Translations under genes and position numbers: made by a program | NCBI GenBank assembly: GCA_947652615.1 | Contig: CANTDX010000003.1 | Span: 1 to 64,000, forward strand | From: an uncultured Dorea sp. | GTDB lineage: Bacteria > Bacillota > Clostridia > Lachnospirales > Lachnospiraceae | Direction of reading: 5' to 3' | DNA length: 64,000 nucleotides | The notes under the pieces: generated by a model | Seen by the model: only the letters and a program-made list of their open reading frames with translations | The model's database searches: none | Told to the model about the DNA's origin: nothing | Part shown: piece after piece, positions 45,191 through 54,300 of the stretch | Layout of the letters: each line of letters begins with the position of its first letter | Position numbering within the stretch: the first letter of the stretch is position 1

Positions 45191-45748
45191 TCAGTCCTCT
45201 CCATATAAAAGTTCAAAAGATTCATAATGATCTTCCGTATAATAAATCAGCCCGTCGTTGGAAAATACGATTCGCTTCGCGCCGCGCTTGTCAGCCCCCA
45301 AAGTGTCTATATCGCACTCCGTATATGTTCGGCCGTCCTTCTCCGGCAAAAGTCCCTCATAGTTGCCGAAATGGCTGCCGCCGATACATTTGCCCGGTGC
45401 GTAAGGCTCTAAGGAGCCACCCTGCCAACCTAGCTTTTCGGCTTCTTTTTTTGTTATAAAATTGGACGGAAGATGCCCATAGATATAGATGTACCGTGCT
45501 ACGTCATCTTTGCTGCTATATGTTCCGTCTTCTGCCGGTTCTGCTGTGTCTTCTTCCGGCAGCGTATCCGGTTCGCTTTCTACTGTCTTGTTAACCGCGG
45601 TATCGCCTGCACTCTTATCGCCATGTTCCTGTACTGCGCTGCATCCGGTTATAGACAGCGCAAAAATCAATAAAAAAGCCAGAAAATATTGCAGCCATTT
45701 TTGGGTTTTTAAATGATTTTTTATATGGTTCCTGAAAATATGCCTCAT
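45191..45748 (-). CDS. Barnase family ribonuclease, lipoprotein form
   Basis: 185 residues. N-terminal signal with membrane segment (19-34) and lipobox SITGC (Cys36), then an acidic linker (about 45-80) and a barnase/N1-type ribonuclease domain (about 80-185). Catalytic residues line up with barnase: Glu144 in YTECDID (Glu73), Arg155 and Arg159 in KRGAKRIVF (Arg83, Arg87) and His174 in EDHYESF (His102). Bacillus barnase is released; this one should stay attached to the outer face of the membrane. Probably an antagonistic toxin with the adjacent barstar as immunity. Confidence 0.9.
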   Translation of the reverse strand: MRHIFRNHIKNHLKTQKWLQYFLAFLLIFALSITGCSAVQEHGDKSAGDTAVNKTVESEPDTLPEEDTAEPAEDGTYSSKDDVARYIYIYGHLPSNFITKKEAEKLGWQGGSLEPYAPGKCIGGSHFGNYEGLLPEKDGRTYTECDIDTLGADKRGAKRIVFSNDGLIYYTEDHYESFELLYGED

Positions 45749-45753
45749 ATTAG

Positions 45754-45841
45754 CAATACCCCTCTTTCAAAAAATTCATAATATTATTTATGTTTTTTAA
45801 TAGCAACATTATAACATATCATGAAGGAAAGAGGGGTGTTG
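45754..45841. repeat. 15-base inverted repeat upstream of the barnase gene
   Basis: CAATACCCCTCTTTC (45754-45768) recurs inverted with one mismatch at 45827-45841. The left copy carries the barnase ribosome binding site GAGGGG; the right copy carries an identical GAGGGG followed by ATG GTA AAA TTT on the plus strand, which opens only a short frame antisense to the dehydrogenase. It may be the remains of a small transposable or REP-like element. Confidence 0.5.
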
Positions 45842-45888
45842 TTATGGTAAAATTTGTTCCCGACACCCCCCTATTATCTCCACCCTAT

Positions 45889-46917
45889 TCAGAATCTAAC
45901 CCCCATCTTAATACTCTCCTCCGGGTGCTCCATAATATAATGGATATACGCACGGTCACACTCTTCAAAATCCACCACCGGAAATACAACATTTTCACAA
46001 TGAATCTTCCCGGACGCCATCAGCGCCCAGCTCTCCTTACAGATCCTCTCAAAACTCCACCTTGGGTACTCACGGTTCGGATCGCTGCATGCCCTGGAGA
46101 AGAACACATTCTGTTGATTGAAATGCCCCTCCCTTCCCAGATGAATCGGAATATGGCACTCCTTGAACCACCCGCACAATGCCATGCTGCCGTTATAGGC
46201 CAATGCCCGCAATCCCTGCTCAATCGCCTTATAATTGCCGCTTGTCTCTATCACCACATCCACACCGATTCCCCCGGTCAATTCCCTGAGTTCAAGCCCC
46301 ATATCGCCTTCCAGCGGATTGAATGCCGCATCCGCCCCATTCTCCAGGGCAACCTTCCTCCGAAGCTCGATCGGATCTGACACCGCCACGAATGACGCCC
46401 CGGACACCTTAGCCGCCTGTGCCGCCATCTGCCCAATAGCTCCAAGACCAGAGATCAGTACCTTGTCTCCGATCCGAAGATTCGCATCCCGGAGTCCTCC
46501 CATGGCAAACTGCATCGGATCATAGCACATCGCCTGCTTCCATGTCATTCCCTCCGGCATAACCAGAAGCTCCTCTTCCTTCACCGCATGAGTCTGGGCA
46601 AGATGACCGTAACCCGCCACCTCATCACCAAGTTCAAAGCTTTTTACCCGCTCTCCTTTTTCGGTAATAACGCCCGTCCACATATTCCCCAGACCGGAGA
46701 ACGTTGATATCTCCCGTTTCTCACGCTTCTTGAAGATCTTCATCTCCTCGTCGTAATACTGCTCTTCAAACGGCAGCTCCTTAATCCCGGTAATCTCTGT
46801 TCCATGCTTCGGCGCACCCATGATACACTTGACCCGCACTTCGTCCGGTTTCAACGGTTTCTCCTCGTATTCAAATAACTGCGGCATATAATTCTCATTT
46901 GCAAGTAATTCTTTCAT
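45889..46917 (-). CDS. Medium-chain dehydrogenase/reductase without catalytic zinc ligands
   Basis: 342 residues. The Rossmann domain is clear: KVLISGLGAIGQMAAQAAKV (NAD-binding glycine motif) and DPIELRRKVALENGAD. The usual zinc cysteine region near residue 35 reads CIMGAPKHGTEITG and the following GHE motif is replaced by SGLGNMWTG, so the catalytic zinc site seems lost; a structural four-cysteine lobe is absent too. Last gene of the transporter operon, 16 bases after the Gfo/Idh/MocA gene; probably oxidises or reduces a sugar derivative. Confidence 0.85.
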   Translation of the reverse strand: MKELLANENYMPQLFEYEEKPLKPDEVRVKCIMGAPKHGTEITGIKELPFEEQYYDEEMKIFKKREKREISTFSGLGNMWTGVITEKGERVKSFELGDEVAGYGHLAQTHAVKEEELLVMPEGMTWKQAMCYDPMQFAMGGLRDANLRIGDKVLISGLGAIGQMAAQAAKVSGASFVAVSDPIELRRKVALENGADAAFNPLEGDMGLELRELTGGIGVDVVIETSGNYKAIEQGLRALAYNGSMALCGWFKECHIPIHLGREGHFNQQNVFFSRACSDPNREYPRWSFERICKESWALMASGKIHCENVVFPVVDFEECDRAYIHYIMEHPEESIKMGVRF

Positions 46918-46933
46918 CTATGTAATTCCCCCT

Positions 46934-47932
46934 TTAATATACTTCCACTCTCATCTTCTGCCCGTCCATTTTCGCGGAAAACAGCGAAGCTTCCACATAT
47001 AATAAGCTCCGAAGCCCCTCGTCTACCGGACAGAAGCTTGGAAGATCTTCCTTCACTCTGCGGATGAAGTCTTTATCTTCTTCTAACTTGTGATCTACAG
47101 GTTCATGAAAATATTCCACCCGTTCTCCCCCATTTTCCAGGAAATGGAATTCCGCCTCATCCGGATCCTTGAAAAACACGCTTACATTCTGGAAGATCAT
47201 ATCAAACAGAGCATCCCAACGGTCCGGCACACAACAATTATTTGCCGTGATCGCCGCCTGCGCCCCCGTTGTAAACGTACTTATAGACGCACTCACATCC
47301 TCCACCGTATACCCTTTGACGTCGGCATGGCAGACATTTCCCATGAAGCTTGCCACCGCCTTGGGATGCCCGAACATATACCGGCATATATCATACGCAT
47401 GGATCGCCTGCTCGAAGATCTGTCCCCCGCACAGATTCACATCCCTCCACCAGTCTACATGGAGCGAATTACACTGATACCGCCCGTTAAACAGCACCGG
47501 TCTTCCGGCCGTTCCATCGTCGATCATCTTTTTTAACTTCTGTATCGCAGTTCCGTATCTCATATGGAAACCTACATGAGATTTTATCCCTGTTTTCCTT
47601 GCCGCATCCACCATGCTCTTTCCCCTGTCACTGGTGATCGCGATCGGCTTCTCTATAAAAATGTGAATCCCTTTTGCGGCCGCCTGCTCAAACTGGCCAT
47701 TCTGTGCAAAAGGAGGCAGTAGAATATACAGCACATCCATACACTCCTTTTCCAACATTTCTGTAAAATCCGTATAAACCTTCGCCTGACAAAGCCTGCT
47801 CAACGCTTCTGCTTTCGGCCGGTTCACATCACAGATTGCAGTAATCTCTGCCTCCGGAATCCGAACCAGATTCTTCACATGAACCTCACCCATACTGCCG
47901 GCCCCAAGAACCCCTACCCTTACTCTTTCCAT
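46934..47932 (-). CDS. Gfo/Idh/MocA family oxidoreductase
   Basis: 332 residues. N-terminal Rossmann fold VGVLGAGSMGEVHVKNL and the EKPIA motif with the catalytic lysine, then the C-terminal alpha/beta domain with GGQIFEQAIHAYDICRYMFG, whose histidine is typical of the active site. Members act on myo-inositol, glucose, N-acetylsugars and related polyols with NAD(P). It follows the second permease gene by 35 bases and precedes the MDR gene. Confidence 0.92.
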   Translation of the reverse strand: MERVRVGVLGAGSMGEVHVKNLVRIPEAEITAICDVNRPKAEALSRLCQAKVYTDFTEMLEKECMDVLYILLPPFAQNGQFEQAAAKGIHIFIEKPIAITSDRGKSMVDAARKTGIKSHVGFHMRYGTAIQKLKKMIDDGTAGRPVLFNGRYQCNSLHVDWWRDVNLCGGQIFEQAIHAYDICRYMFGHPKAVASFMGNVCHADVKGYTVEDVSASISTFTTGAQAAITANNCCVPDRWDALFDMIFQNVSVFFKDPDEAEFHFLENGGERVEYFHEPVDHKLEEDKDFIRRVKEDLPSFCPVDEGLRSLLYVEASLFSAKMDGQKMRVEVY

Positions 47933-47967
47933 TGTAAACCTCCGTTAAATTTATTTTTGATTCCAAA

Positions 47968-48816
47968 CTATCCTTTTACGGCCCCTGCTGTTACTCCTTC
48001 GATAAAATTCTTCTGGAATAACGTATATACGATCACGATCGGCAATGTACATATGGTTACTCCTACCGCAATTAAGGAATGATCCGCCGTATATTTCCCA
48101 AAGAAAAACATCAGTCCCAGCGGCAATGTTCTCGACGTATCGTTGTAGACCACCAACATCGGAAGGAACATGTCGTTCCATGACCACATGAATTCAAAGA
48201 CCAGAAGCGCTGACAGCGCCGGCTTAATAAGAGGGGCCATAATATACAAGAATGTAGTGAATTCATTACACCCGTCGATGGTCGCAGATTCGATCAAAGC
48301 ATCCGGCAAATCTCTGAAAAATGCCCGCATCATGAACACTGCGAACGGCATAGACAAGCCGAAATACGGAATTACCATCGCCAGTCTGGTATTGATCAGC
48401 CCCATCTGCTGAAGATTATAATACAGCGGTATGACCATAGCCTGAATCGGGATCATCATCCCGAACATCATAAACGAAAATATCTTATCTCTGCCTTTGA
48501 ATTTTAATTTCCCAAATGCATATCCCGCCAGGGATGACAGAAGCAATACGCCCAGCACCCTTGGAATCGCTACGAGAATACTGTTGATCATATAGACATT
48601 CATCTTGCCCGTTGTCCAGGCTCTCTTTATATTATCCAGTGTCAATGATGTCGGAATCGCAAAAGGATCCACATTCAGCTTATTAGAAGGCACCAGAGCC
48701 GCCTGCCACATCCAGATCAACGGCATAATAGAAACCAACAATGTCAGGATCAAAACCGCGTATGTCAGAAGCTTCTTTACTGTCACCGCTATCGGCTTTT
48801 TACTTTTTGATCTCAT
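47968..48816 (-). CDS. Sugar ABC transporter permease (MalG type)
   Basis: 282 residues, six membrane segments, EAA loop PDALIESATIDGCNEFTTF. Second permease of a CUT1 importer. Its start overlaps the first permease by four bases. Confidence 0.93.
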   Translation of the reverse strand: MRSKSKKPIAVTVKKLLTYAVLILTLLVSIMPLIWMWQAALVPSNKLNVDPFAIPTSLTLDNIKRAWTTGKMNVYMINSILVAIPRVLGVLLLSSLAGYAFGKLKFKGRDKIFSFMMFGMMIPIQAMVIPLYYNLQQMGLINTRLAMVIPYFGLSMPFAVFMMRAFFRDLPDALIESATIDGCNEFTTFLYIMAPLIKPALSALLVFEFMWSWNDMFLPMLVVYNDTSRTLPLGLMFFFGKYTADHSLIAVGVTICTLPIVIVYTLFQKNFIEGVTAGAVKG

Positions 48817-49709
48817 GCATCCACCTCCCGTTCTGAAACCTTCATATAGATTGCCGAACAGATCGCGATCAAAACAGACAGCACCGTAGCGATCGCAGAC
48901 CCCAGCCCAAATTCACTGTTTGTAAAAGCGGTACGGTACATATAGGTTGAGATCACCTCCGACGAATTATACGGCCCGCCCTTCGTCATCATATATACGA
49001 TCTCAAATACCTTAAAGGAGCCGATCAGAGAATTCAACGCCAATAAAGTAAATGTATTCTTAAGCAAAGGCATTGTGACGTACACGAATGTCTGTACTGG
49101 ATTCGCCCCCTCCAGTTTGGCAACTTCCATGTAACTGGCATCCACGCCGGACAGCGCCGCCAGTGTAATGACCATGCAGAATCCATAATGTACCCAGCTT
49201 CCTGCGATCAACAACGCAAACATAACCGTCTTCTCATTTCCAAGCCAGTCTGCAGCAAAAACGCCTAACCCAATTGTTTTCAGAATTCTGTTCAGGATTC
49301 CGAACTCAGGATTTAAGATCCAGTTCCAGATCACACTCACCGCAACCATTGACACAATCGCCGGCATATAGAACACAACTCTGAACAGCAGCCGGAACCG
49401 GACGAATCTCTGACTGAGCATTACCGCAAGTATAATTCCGAATATTGTAGGAATCATGATCGTAAATGTGATCCAGAACAGATTATGACTCAATGCCTTC
49501 CAGAATATCGGATTGGCAAAGATCTCTTTATAATTGGCAAGCCCTACATATTCCATGATAGGAGACGCACCGTCCCACTTATAAAAACTCAATTCAATCG
49601 TATTGATAATCGGGATAATTGCGAAAACAATATAACAGATCAGCGCCGGCGCCACAAAAAGCATTGCCTTACACCATTTTCCAATTGCCCTTCTCCGTTT
49701 CACTGTCAA
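48813..49709 (-). CDS. Sugar ABC transporter permease (MalF type)
   Basis: 298 residues, six membrane segments, EAA-type loop DASYMEVAKLEGANPVQTF. First permease of the importer whose binding protein is encoded just upstream. No ATPase gene is present. Confidence 0.93.
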   Translation of the reverse strand: MTVKRRRAIGKWCKAMLFVAPALICYIVFAIIPIINTIELSFYKWDGASPIMEYVGLANYKEIFANPIFWKALSHNLFWITFTIMIPTIFGIILAVMLSQRFVRFRLLFRVVFYMPAIVSMVAVSVIWNWILNPEFGILNRILKTIGLGVFAADWLGNEKTVMFALLIAGSWVHYGFCMVITLAALSGVDASYMEVAKLEGANPVQTFVYVTMPLLKNTFTLLALNSLIGSFKVFEIVYMMTKGGPYNSSEVISTYMYRTAFTNSEFGLGSAIATVLSVLIAICSAIYMKVSEREVDA

Positions 49710-49752
49710 CCTTCTTTTCCCCTCCTTTCCATTCCGGATGCACTATGATAAG

Positions 49753-49791
49753 CCGGGCGGCCGCCCATATCTCGAACGGCCGTCCATATCA
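49753..49791 (-). other. G/C-rich palindromes between binding protein and permease genes
   Basis: A perfect 12-base palindrome GGGCGGCCGCCC (49755-49766) and an 8-base palindrome ACGGCCGT (49776-49783) lie in two 14-base direct repeats CGGCCG(C/T)CCATATC. Hairpins between a binding-protein gene and its permeases commonly stabilise the upstream mRNA and lower permease expression; that function is inferred here. Confidence 0.6.
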
Positions 49792-51168
49792 TTATTTCTC
49801 GATTGCTTCATAATTCCCGTCGGCCGTCTCTGCTTCCAGCGCCGACTGCTTATCTTCCATACACTCCATACCGGTCTTCTTACCTGCGAGCAGCTCCTGA
49901 ATATAGTTTCCTGTCGCTTCATTCACCTTGGTCGGCATCAGAACATCCAGATTATTCCCTTGTTTCGGAGAATTTAATGCGGAATCTGCCCAGTCCATGA
50001 AGAGAGAAGAGATCTCATAGCTGTCGATGTCAGCATTGGTTGTCGCCGGCATATAGGACGCCTCATACCATTTCTGCACATTTTCCTGATTAAACATGTA
50101 TTCTATGAACTTAATCGCTGTAAATGTTTTATCAGATTTGGCATTGACTACGAAAGAACCGCCCAGTCCGAAGACACCGGATGTCTCTCTTCCTTCCGGC
50201 GCCGGCAGGAAGAAGAAACCGCAGTCGTCTCCAAGCCCTTCCTCTTTGCTGCCAAAGGTTGATACTTCCCATGTTCCTGTAGGATACATTGCTACCTTGC
50301 CCGACATGAACATTTTCCGTGCATCATCATGGGCCATAGCATTGGGTGAATCGATCGTCCATCCGTTCGTAACAATCTCATAGAGATGGTCCAGTCCTTC
50401 CGCAGTAGATTCCTGATTGAATTCTGCTTTCAGCGCAAGGATGTCATTCATCGTATCACAGCCTGCGAATGCGTTCGTCCAGAGACTTTCATAATGGTAT
50501 CCCGGCCATTGGTCAAGATCATCCACCATGATCGGCGTCTCACCTTTCTCCTTCAAGGTCTTACAGATCTCTTCGAATTCTTCATATGTTTCCGGCTCCT
50601 TGAGATCATATTTCTCGAAGGTTGACTTATTATAGAAAACACCCAAAGCTTCCAGTTCGTTTCCTACACCGTATAATTTCTCATCAAATGTACAGGAAGA
50701 GAGCGCATTATCCATAAATAGATCATACCATCCGTTATCCTTGGCATAATCCGTCAAATCATAGGCCAGACCTGATTTTGCAAGAACTCCGAGATAACCG
50801 GCTCCGATCTCATAGCTGAATACATCCGGCCCTTCTCCTGAATTGATCGCAGCCTTGATCGTCGTCCTCAGATCCTCCATCTTCATCACAACACGCTCTA
50901 CCTTGATTCCGTGTTCAGCAGCGAATCCATCTGCAAGCTCCTGCATCAGCACATTACCGTCTCCGTCCGTCATTCCGTCCCACAGTATAATGTCCGTATA
51001 CGTGCCTTCCCCTTCGCTGCCAGAACTTCCCTGGGAATTCTCCTGCCCGGCTTCTTCTGATTTGTTACTCTCTTCTGCATTTTTCTGAACTGTACTGTTC
51101 ATACATCCGGTGAGTGATACCATCGCCGCCAACCCCAATGCTGCAATTGTTGTAAATCTTTTTTTCAT
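49792..51168 (-). CDS. Sugar ABC transporter substrate-binding lipoprotein
   Basis: 458 residues from the ATG at 51168 (AAAGGAG six bases upstream; an earlier in-frame GTG lies in the leader). Lipobox SLTGC, then a Ser/Glu/Gly-rich linker and a family 1 solute-binding fold (DIILWDGMTDGDGNVLMQEL; GKVAMYPTGTWEVS). Binds a carbohydrate for the two permeases downstream. Confidence 0.92.
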   Translation of the reverse strand: MKKRFTTIAALGLAAMVSLTGCMNSTVQKNAEESNKSEEAGQENSQGSSGSEGEGTYTDIILWDGMTDGDGNVLMQELADGFAAEHGIKVERVVMKMEDLRTTIKAAINSGEGPDVFSYEIGAGYLGVLAKSGLAYDLTDYAKDNGWYDLFMDNALSSCTFDEKLYGVGNELEALGVFYNKSTFEKYDLKEPETYEEFEEICKTLKEKGETPIMVDDLDQWPGYHYESLWTNAFAGCDTMNDILALKAEFNQESTAEGLDHLYEIVTNGWTIDSPNAMAHDDARKMFMSGKVAMYPTGTWEVSTFGSKEEGLGDDCGFFFLPAPEGRETSGVFGLGGSFVVNAKSDKTFTAIKFIEYMFNQENVQKWYEASYMPATTNADIDSYEISSLFMDWADSALNSPKQGNNLDVLMPTKVNEATGNYIQELLAGKKTGMECMEDKQSALEAETADGNYEAIEK

Positions 51169-51305
51169 ACCTTTCTCCTTTCTTTTTCTCACAAAATTTT
51201 GATATATTTATTATAATTTTCAGATAACTTATTTTAAATGCTTGTTTTTATTCAATATTTGTCAATTCTACAGATTCTATTCGTTTCGTTTTTATCTTCG
51301 AAATA

Positions 51306-51341
51306 CAAAAAAGACAACCAGGTTCTCTTTACCCGATTGTC
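51306..51341 (-). terminator. Terminator after the AraC gene
   Basis: On the minus strand GACAATCGGGT pairs with ACCTGGTTGTC (several wobbles) and runs into TTTTTTG. The plus strand also has a T run after the stem, so it may work both ways. Confidence 0.8.
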
Positions 51342-51357
51342 TCTTTTTTAACTAATT

Positions 51358-52197
51358 TTAAATACCGAATTGTCTGTACTGCTTTCGATACCCGGAAGGA
51401 CTTTGCCTCATCCGATTTGTGAAAAAATGTGTAAACGCGCAAACCTCTGCGAATCCAAACCGTTCGGCAATCTCACTCACCGACAACTCTGTATTCTTCA
51501 GCATATCCTTCGCCCTTTCCAGAACAATCTCATTCCTCATAGCGATCGGCGCCTTTCCGAAAAAATATTTGAATCTGTTGGATATATAGGTTGCGCTCAT
51601 ATGATATTCTTCTGCCAGATCATGCAGCGTAAACTGCTTATTATCCTCGCTGTATATTTTCTGGAAAATGTTCCAAAAAACCGGCGGAACATCCATATTC
51701 GGCAGCAGCCTTTTCTCCGAGATCAATTCATCCATCAGACATGCCATCAATTCCAGACCGCAGGCTCTCTGCATAAGAACCTCCGATATCTTGTTCATAT
51801 TCTTGCTGCCATTATAAAAACGGCTGAATATATTCTCAAATTCTCCCCTATTCTTCAAATGAGATACTACCGGAAAATCAAGAATCTTAACTACATCTAC
51901 CGCATACGACATTTTAAAAATAAAATGCCACCACAAAAATGTAGTTGGTTTTCTATCCGTCTTATAATGACTGTGTATCACGTTAGCCGGGATGATCACG
52001 ATACTGCCTTCCCCTGTCTCATACACAGTTCCGTCTATTTCCAGAATTGCACAACCTGATTTCAGATAAGACATTACATAATACGGCAGCTTTCTGTCTC
52101 GTGTATTCATCTCTCTTCTGGTCTCCATATTATATTCCACAACCTCAAGATTCGCATTCTGAATAATCTGCTCCAGATAAGAATTCATATCCACCAC
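51358..52197 (-). CDS. AraC family transcriptional regulator
   Basis: 279 residues. N-terminal cupin sugar-sensing domain (IEYNMETRREM-like opening, GCAILEIDGTVYETGEGSIV) and C-terminal double helix-turn-helix (FTLHDLAEEYHMSATYISNR; LSVSEIAERFGFAEVCAFTH). Sits between the alpha-galactosidase gene (18 bases upstream) and the binding-protein gene, so it probably controls the neighbouring transporter promoter. Confidence 0.93.
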   Translation of the reverse strand: MVDMNSYLEQIIQNANLEVVEYNMETRREMNTRDRKLPYYVMSYLKSGCAILEIDGTVYETGEGSIVIIPANVIHSHYKTDRKPTTFLWWHFIFKMSYAVDVVKILDFPVVSHLKNRGEFENIFSRFYNGSKNMNKISEVLMQRACGLELMACLMDELISEKRLLPNMDVPPVFWNIFQKIYSEDNKQFTLHDLAEEYHMSATYISNRFKYFFGKAPIAMRNEIVLERAKDMLKNTELSVSEIAERFGFAEVCAFTHFFTNRMRQSPSGYRKQYRQFGI

Positions 52198-52215
52198 TCC
52201 AATTAAGGAACATTC

Positions 52216-54288
52216 TCAAAACTCCAGTATCCTCGCCATCCCTCCCTGCGGCAAAGCCACCTCAAGCACTCCTTCTTCCGAATCCCAGCTTACCCTGCAG
52301 CTAACGTCATCTGCCGGGAACGCCACCTTCACATCCAACTCTTCCCCTCTGCAATCCGCAAGCGGCAGGCGGCACACATCGCCCTCCTTAATTCTCCACA
52401 CTGCCAGATATCTCTTCTTCCCGGTCTTAAGTCCCAGGCACATCCAGTCGTCCCCATCCTTCGCAAGCCCCAGCGGCCAGAACGGCAGCGCTTCTTTGAT
52501 ATCCTTCCTGATCACCTTATAATAATCAAGCTCTTCTCTTACAATCTCCCTCTTGTCTTCTGCAAGCACTCCCATATGCCCGCTCTGATGGATCCTCATA
52601 AGACAAGAATTCACACAGTTAAAGACCGTCTGTTCCCTGGTCGAATCACTCAGCGGATATGACCAGATCGCCGCCTGCTCCGGCGCAAGGGCAGACGGTG
52701 CATTCGCTGCAATAGAGGCATATTTCAGATAATCCGTCTGGTCACTGGTAGACTGGATGCTGTATCTTGAGAGCATGGCATAATCCATCCGCATACCGCC
52801 GCTGCTGCAATTCTCAATAACAAGCTCCGGGTAATCCGCGAAGATCTCATCCAGCCACCCAAGATAAGCCCTGTTGTGCGCAAGCAGTCCGTCCCCGGGG
52901 CTGTCCGAGCGGTATTCCGTACCGATTCCCGCATTAATATTATAGTCAATCTTGAAATATCCTATTCCGTATTCACGGATCAGCCTGTCCACAACGCCCC
53001 TGGTATAAGCCCTTACTTCCTCATTCCGGAAATCCAATTGATAACGGTCCCGGTCTAACGCTGCCTTGCCGTGTCTCTGGAAAAACCATCCCGAATCTAC
53101 TTTTCCGGCCATACCGCACTGCGTTCCCATGACCTCGATCTCCAGCCATATCCCCGGTATCATGCCCTTTGCTCTTATGTAATCCGTTACCTCTTTCAGC
53201 CCATTGGGGAATCGGACAGCAGACGGCTGCCATTCTCCTACTTTATACCACCAGTTCTCGTCTGTATACCATCCGGCGTCTATGCAGTAGTATTCACAGC
53301 CGATCGCAGCAGCCGCATCTATGATGGGGAGTTCCTTCTCCGTGGTCGGATCCGCCCACAGGCAATTCATGTAATCATTGAAAATGATCGGAAGCTTCTC
53401 ATTATCCTGATTCTTTCTGCGGATCCGGCGGCGGTACCTGGTCAATGCCGCAAATGCCTCATCCACACCTCCTGCCACACACCCTATCGCAACCGGAACC
53501 GTCTCGAATTCCTCGCCCGGTTTCAAGGATTTCCACCAGTGATGGTTGACCTCATCCGGCCCATTAACCACAAGAGCAAGCTGCCCCGCCCGCTCCTGAA
53601 GCTCCCAGTTCCAGGCGCCGTTATGCTCAATCTGCCAGAACTGCATGGTGTGCCTGCTGGAATTGCGCAGGCAGGCCAGGGGCAGATATTCCCCGGACGA
53701 CCAGGAACCGATATTCCGGATCTGTATCCGCTTGGACGACATTCCGCTGTCAGATATAATGTGATGGCCAAGCTGATTGACCGGCGTCTCCTTCCACTGC
53801 AATTCTTCCTGCCATGAATTGTGGGGGATCAGCAGGCTCATCTCTTCTTCCTCTTCAGAACCGATACCTGCCTGCACATAAGAAGATACTGCCTCAAGAC
53901 CAATCTCTTCTTCCCCTTCGTTCCTCAAGACCTGCCGGCACCGCACGGCAGGAATCCCGGTATAGAATTGATAGATCATCCGGCTTGATAAGCCTGTAAC
54001 CCCATCCCTTGTATAGATTTCCAGCACTCTGCCCTTCTCATTTACTCCGTCCGTATGGCTTACATAGTTCATCCGGTTGCCGGGCAGCGTCCCGCTGTGC
54101 CCCAGCCCGAAATGCTCCAGCCGGCTCTCGCCTGTTGCCTGAATCTCCAGCATCGTGTACAGGAATTTTTTCTCTTCTTCTGGCTCCCGCCTCATTGGCT
54201 CTGCTCCCATGTGCAGAAGCAGAACCGGATGATTCTCTTCCATCTCAAATACCAGATATAGCCCATTTTCTTCCATCTCTAATCTCAT
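52216..54288 (-). CDS. Alpha-galactosidase, GH36
   Basis: 690 residues, cytoplasmic (no signal). N-terminal beta-sandwich (about 1-280), then a TIM barrel with YYCIDAGWYTDENWW, nucleophile Asp448 in GYFKIDYNIN and acid/base Asp516 in STSDQTDY, and the IENCSSGGMRMD segment. Removes alpha-linked galactose from oligosaccharides such as melibiose and raffinose or from host glycans. Starts the lower half of the sugar operon, 12 bases after the aldo/keto reductase gene. Confidence 0.93.
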   Translation of the reverse strand: MRLEMEENGLYLVFEMEENHPVLLLHMGAEPMRREPEEEKKFLYTMLEIQATGESRLEHFGLGHSGTLPGNRMNYVSHTDGVNEKGRVLEIYTRDGVTGLSSRMIYQFYTGIPAVRCRQVLRNEGEEEIGLEAVSSYVQAGIGSEEEEEMSLLIPHNSWQEELQWKETPVNQLGHHIISDSGMSSKRIQIRNIGSWSSGEYLPLACLRNSSRHTMQFWQIEHNGAWNWELQERAGQLALVVNGPDEVNHHWWKSLKPGEEFETVPVAIGCVAGGVDEAFAALTRYRRRIRRKNQDNEKLPIIFNDYMNCLWADPTTEKELPIIDAAAAIGCEYYCIDAGWYTDENWWYKVGEWQPSAVRFPNGLKEVTDYIRAKGMIPGIWLEIEVMGTQCGMAGKVDSGWFFQRHGKAALDRDRYQLDFRNEEVRAYTRGVVDRLIREYGIGYFKIDYNINAGIGTEYRSDSPGDGLLAHNRAYLGWLDEIFADYPELVIENCSSGGMRMDYAMLSRYSIQSTSDQTDYLKYASIAANAPSALAPEQAAIWSYPLSDSTREQTVFNCVNSCLMRIHQSGHMGVLAEDKREIVREELDYYKVIRKDIKEALPFWPLGLAKDGDDWMCLGLKTGKKRYLAVWRIKEGDVCRLPLADCRGEELDVKVAFPADDVSCRVSWDSEEGVLEVALPQGGMARILEF

Positions 54289-54300
54289 CTCAGACCTCCT

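Noticed and set aside
45790..46380. Plus-strand frame with GAGGGG and ATG at 45844
   Set aside because: Beyond the first few codons it is antisense to the MDR dehydrogenase; kept only as part of the inverted-repeat observation.
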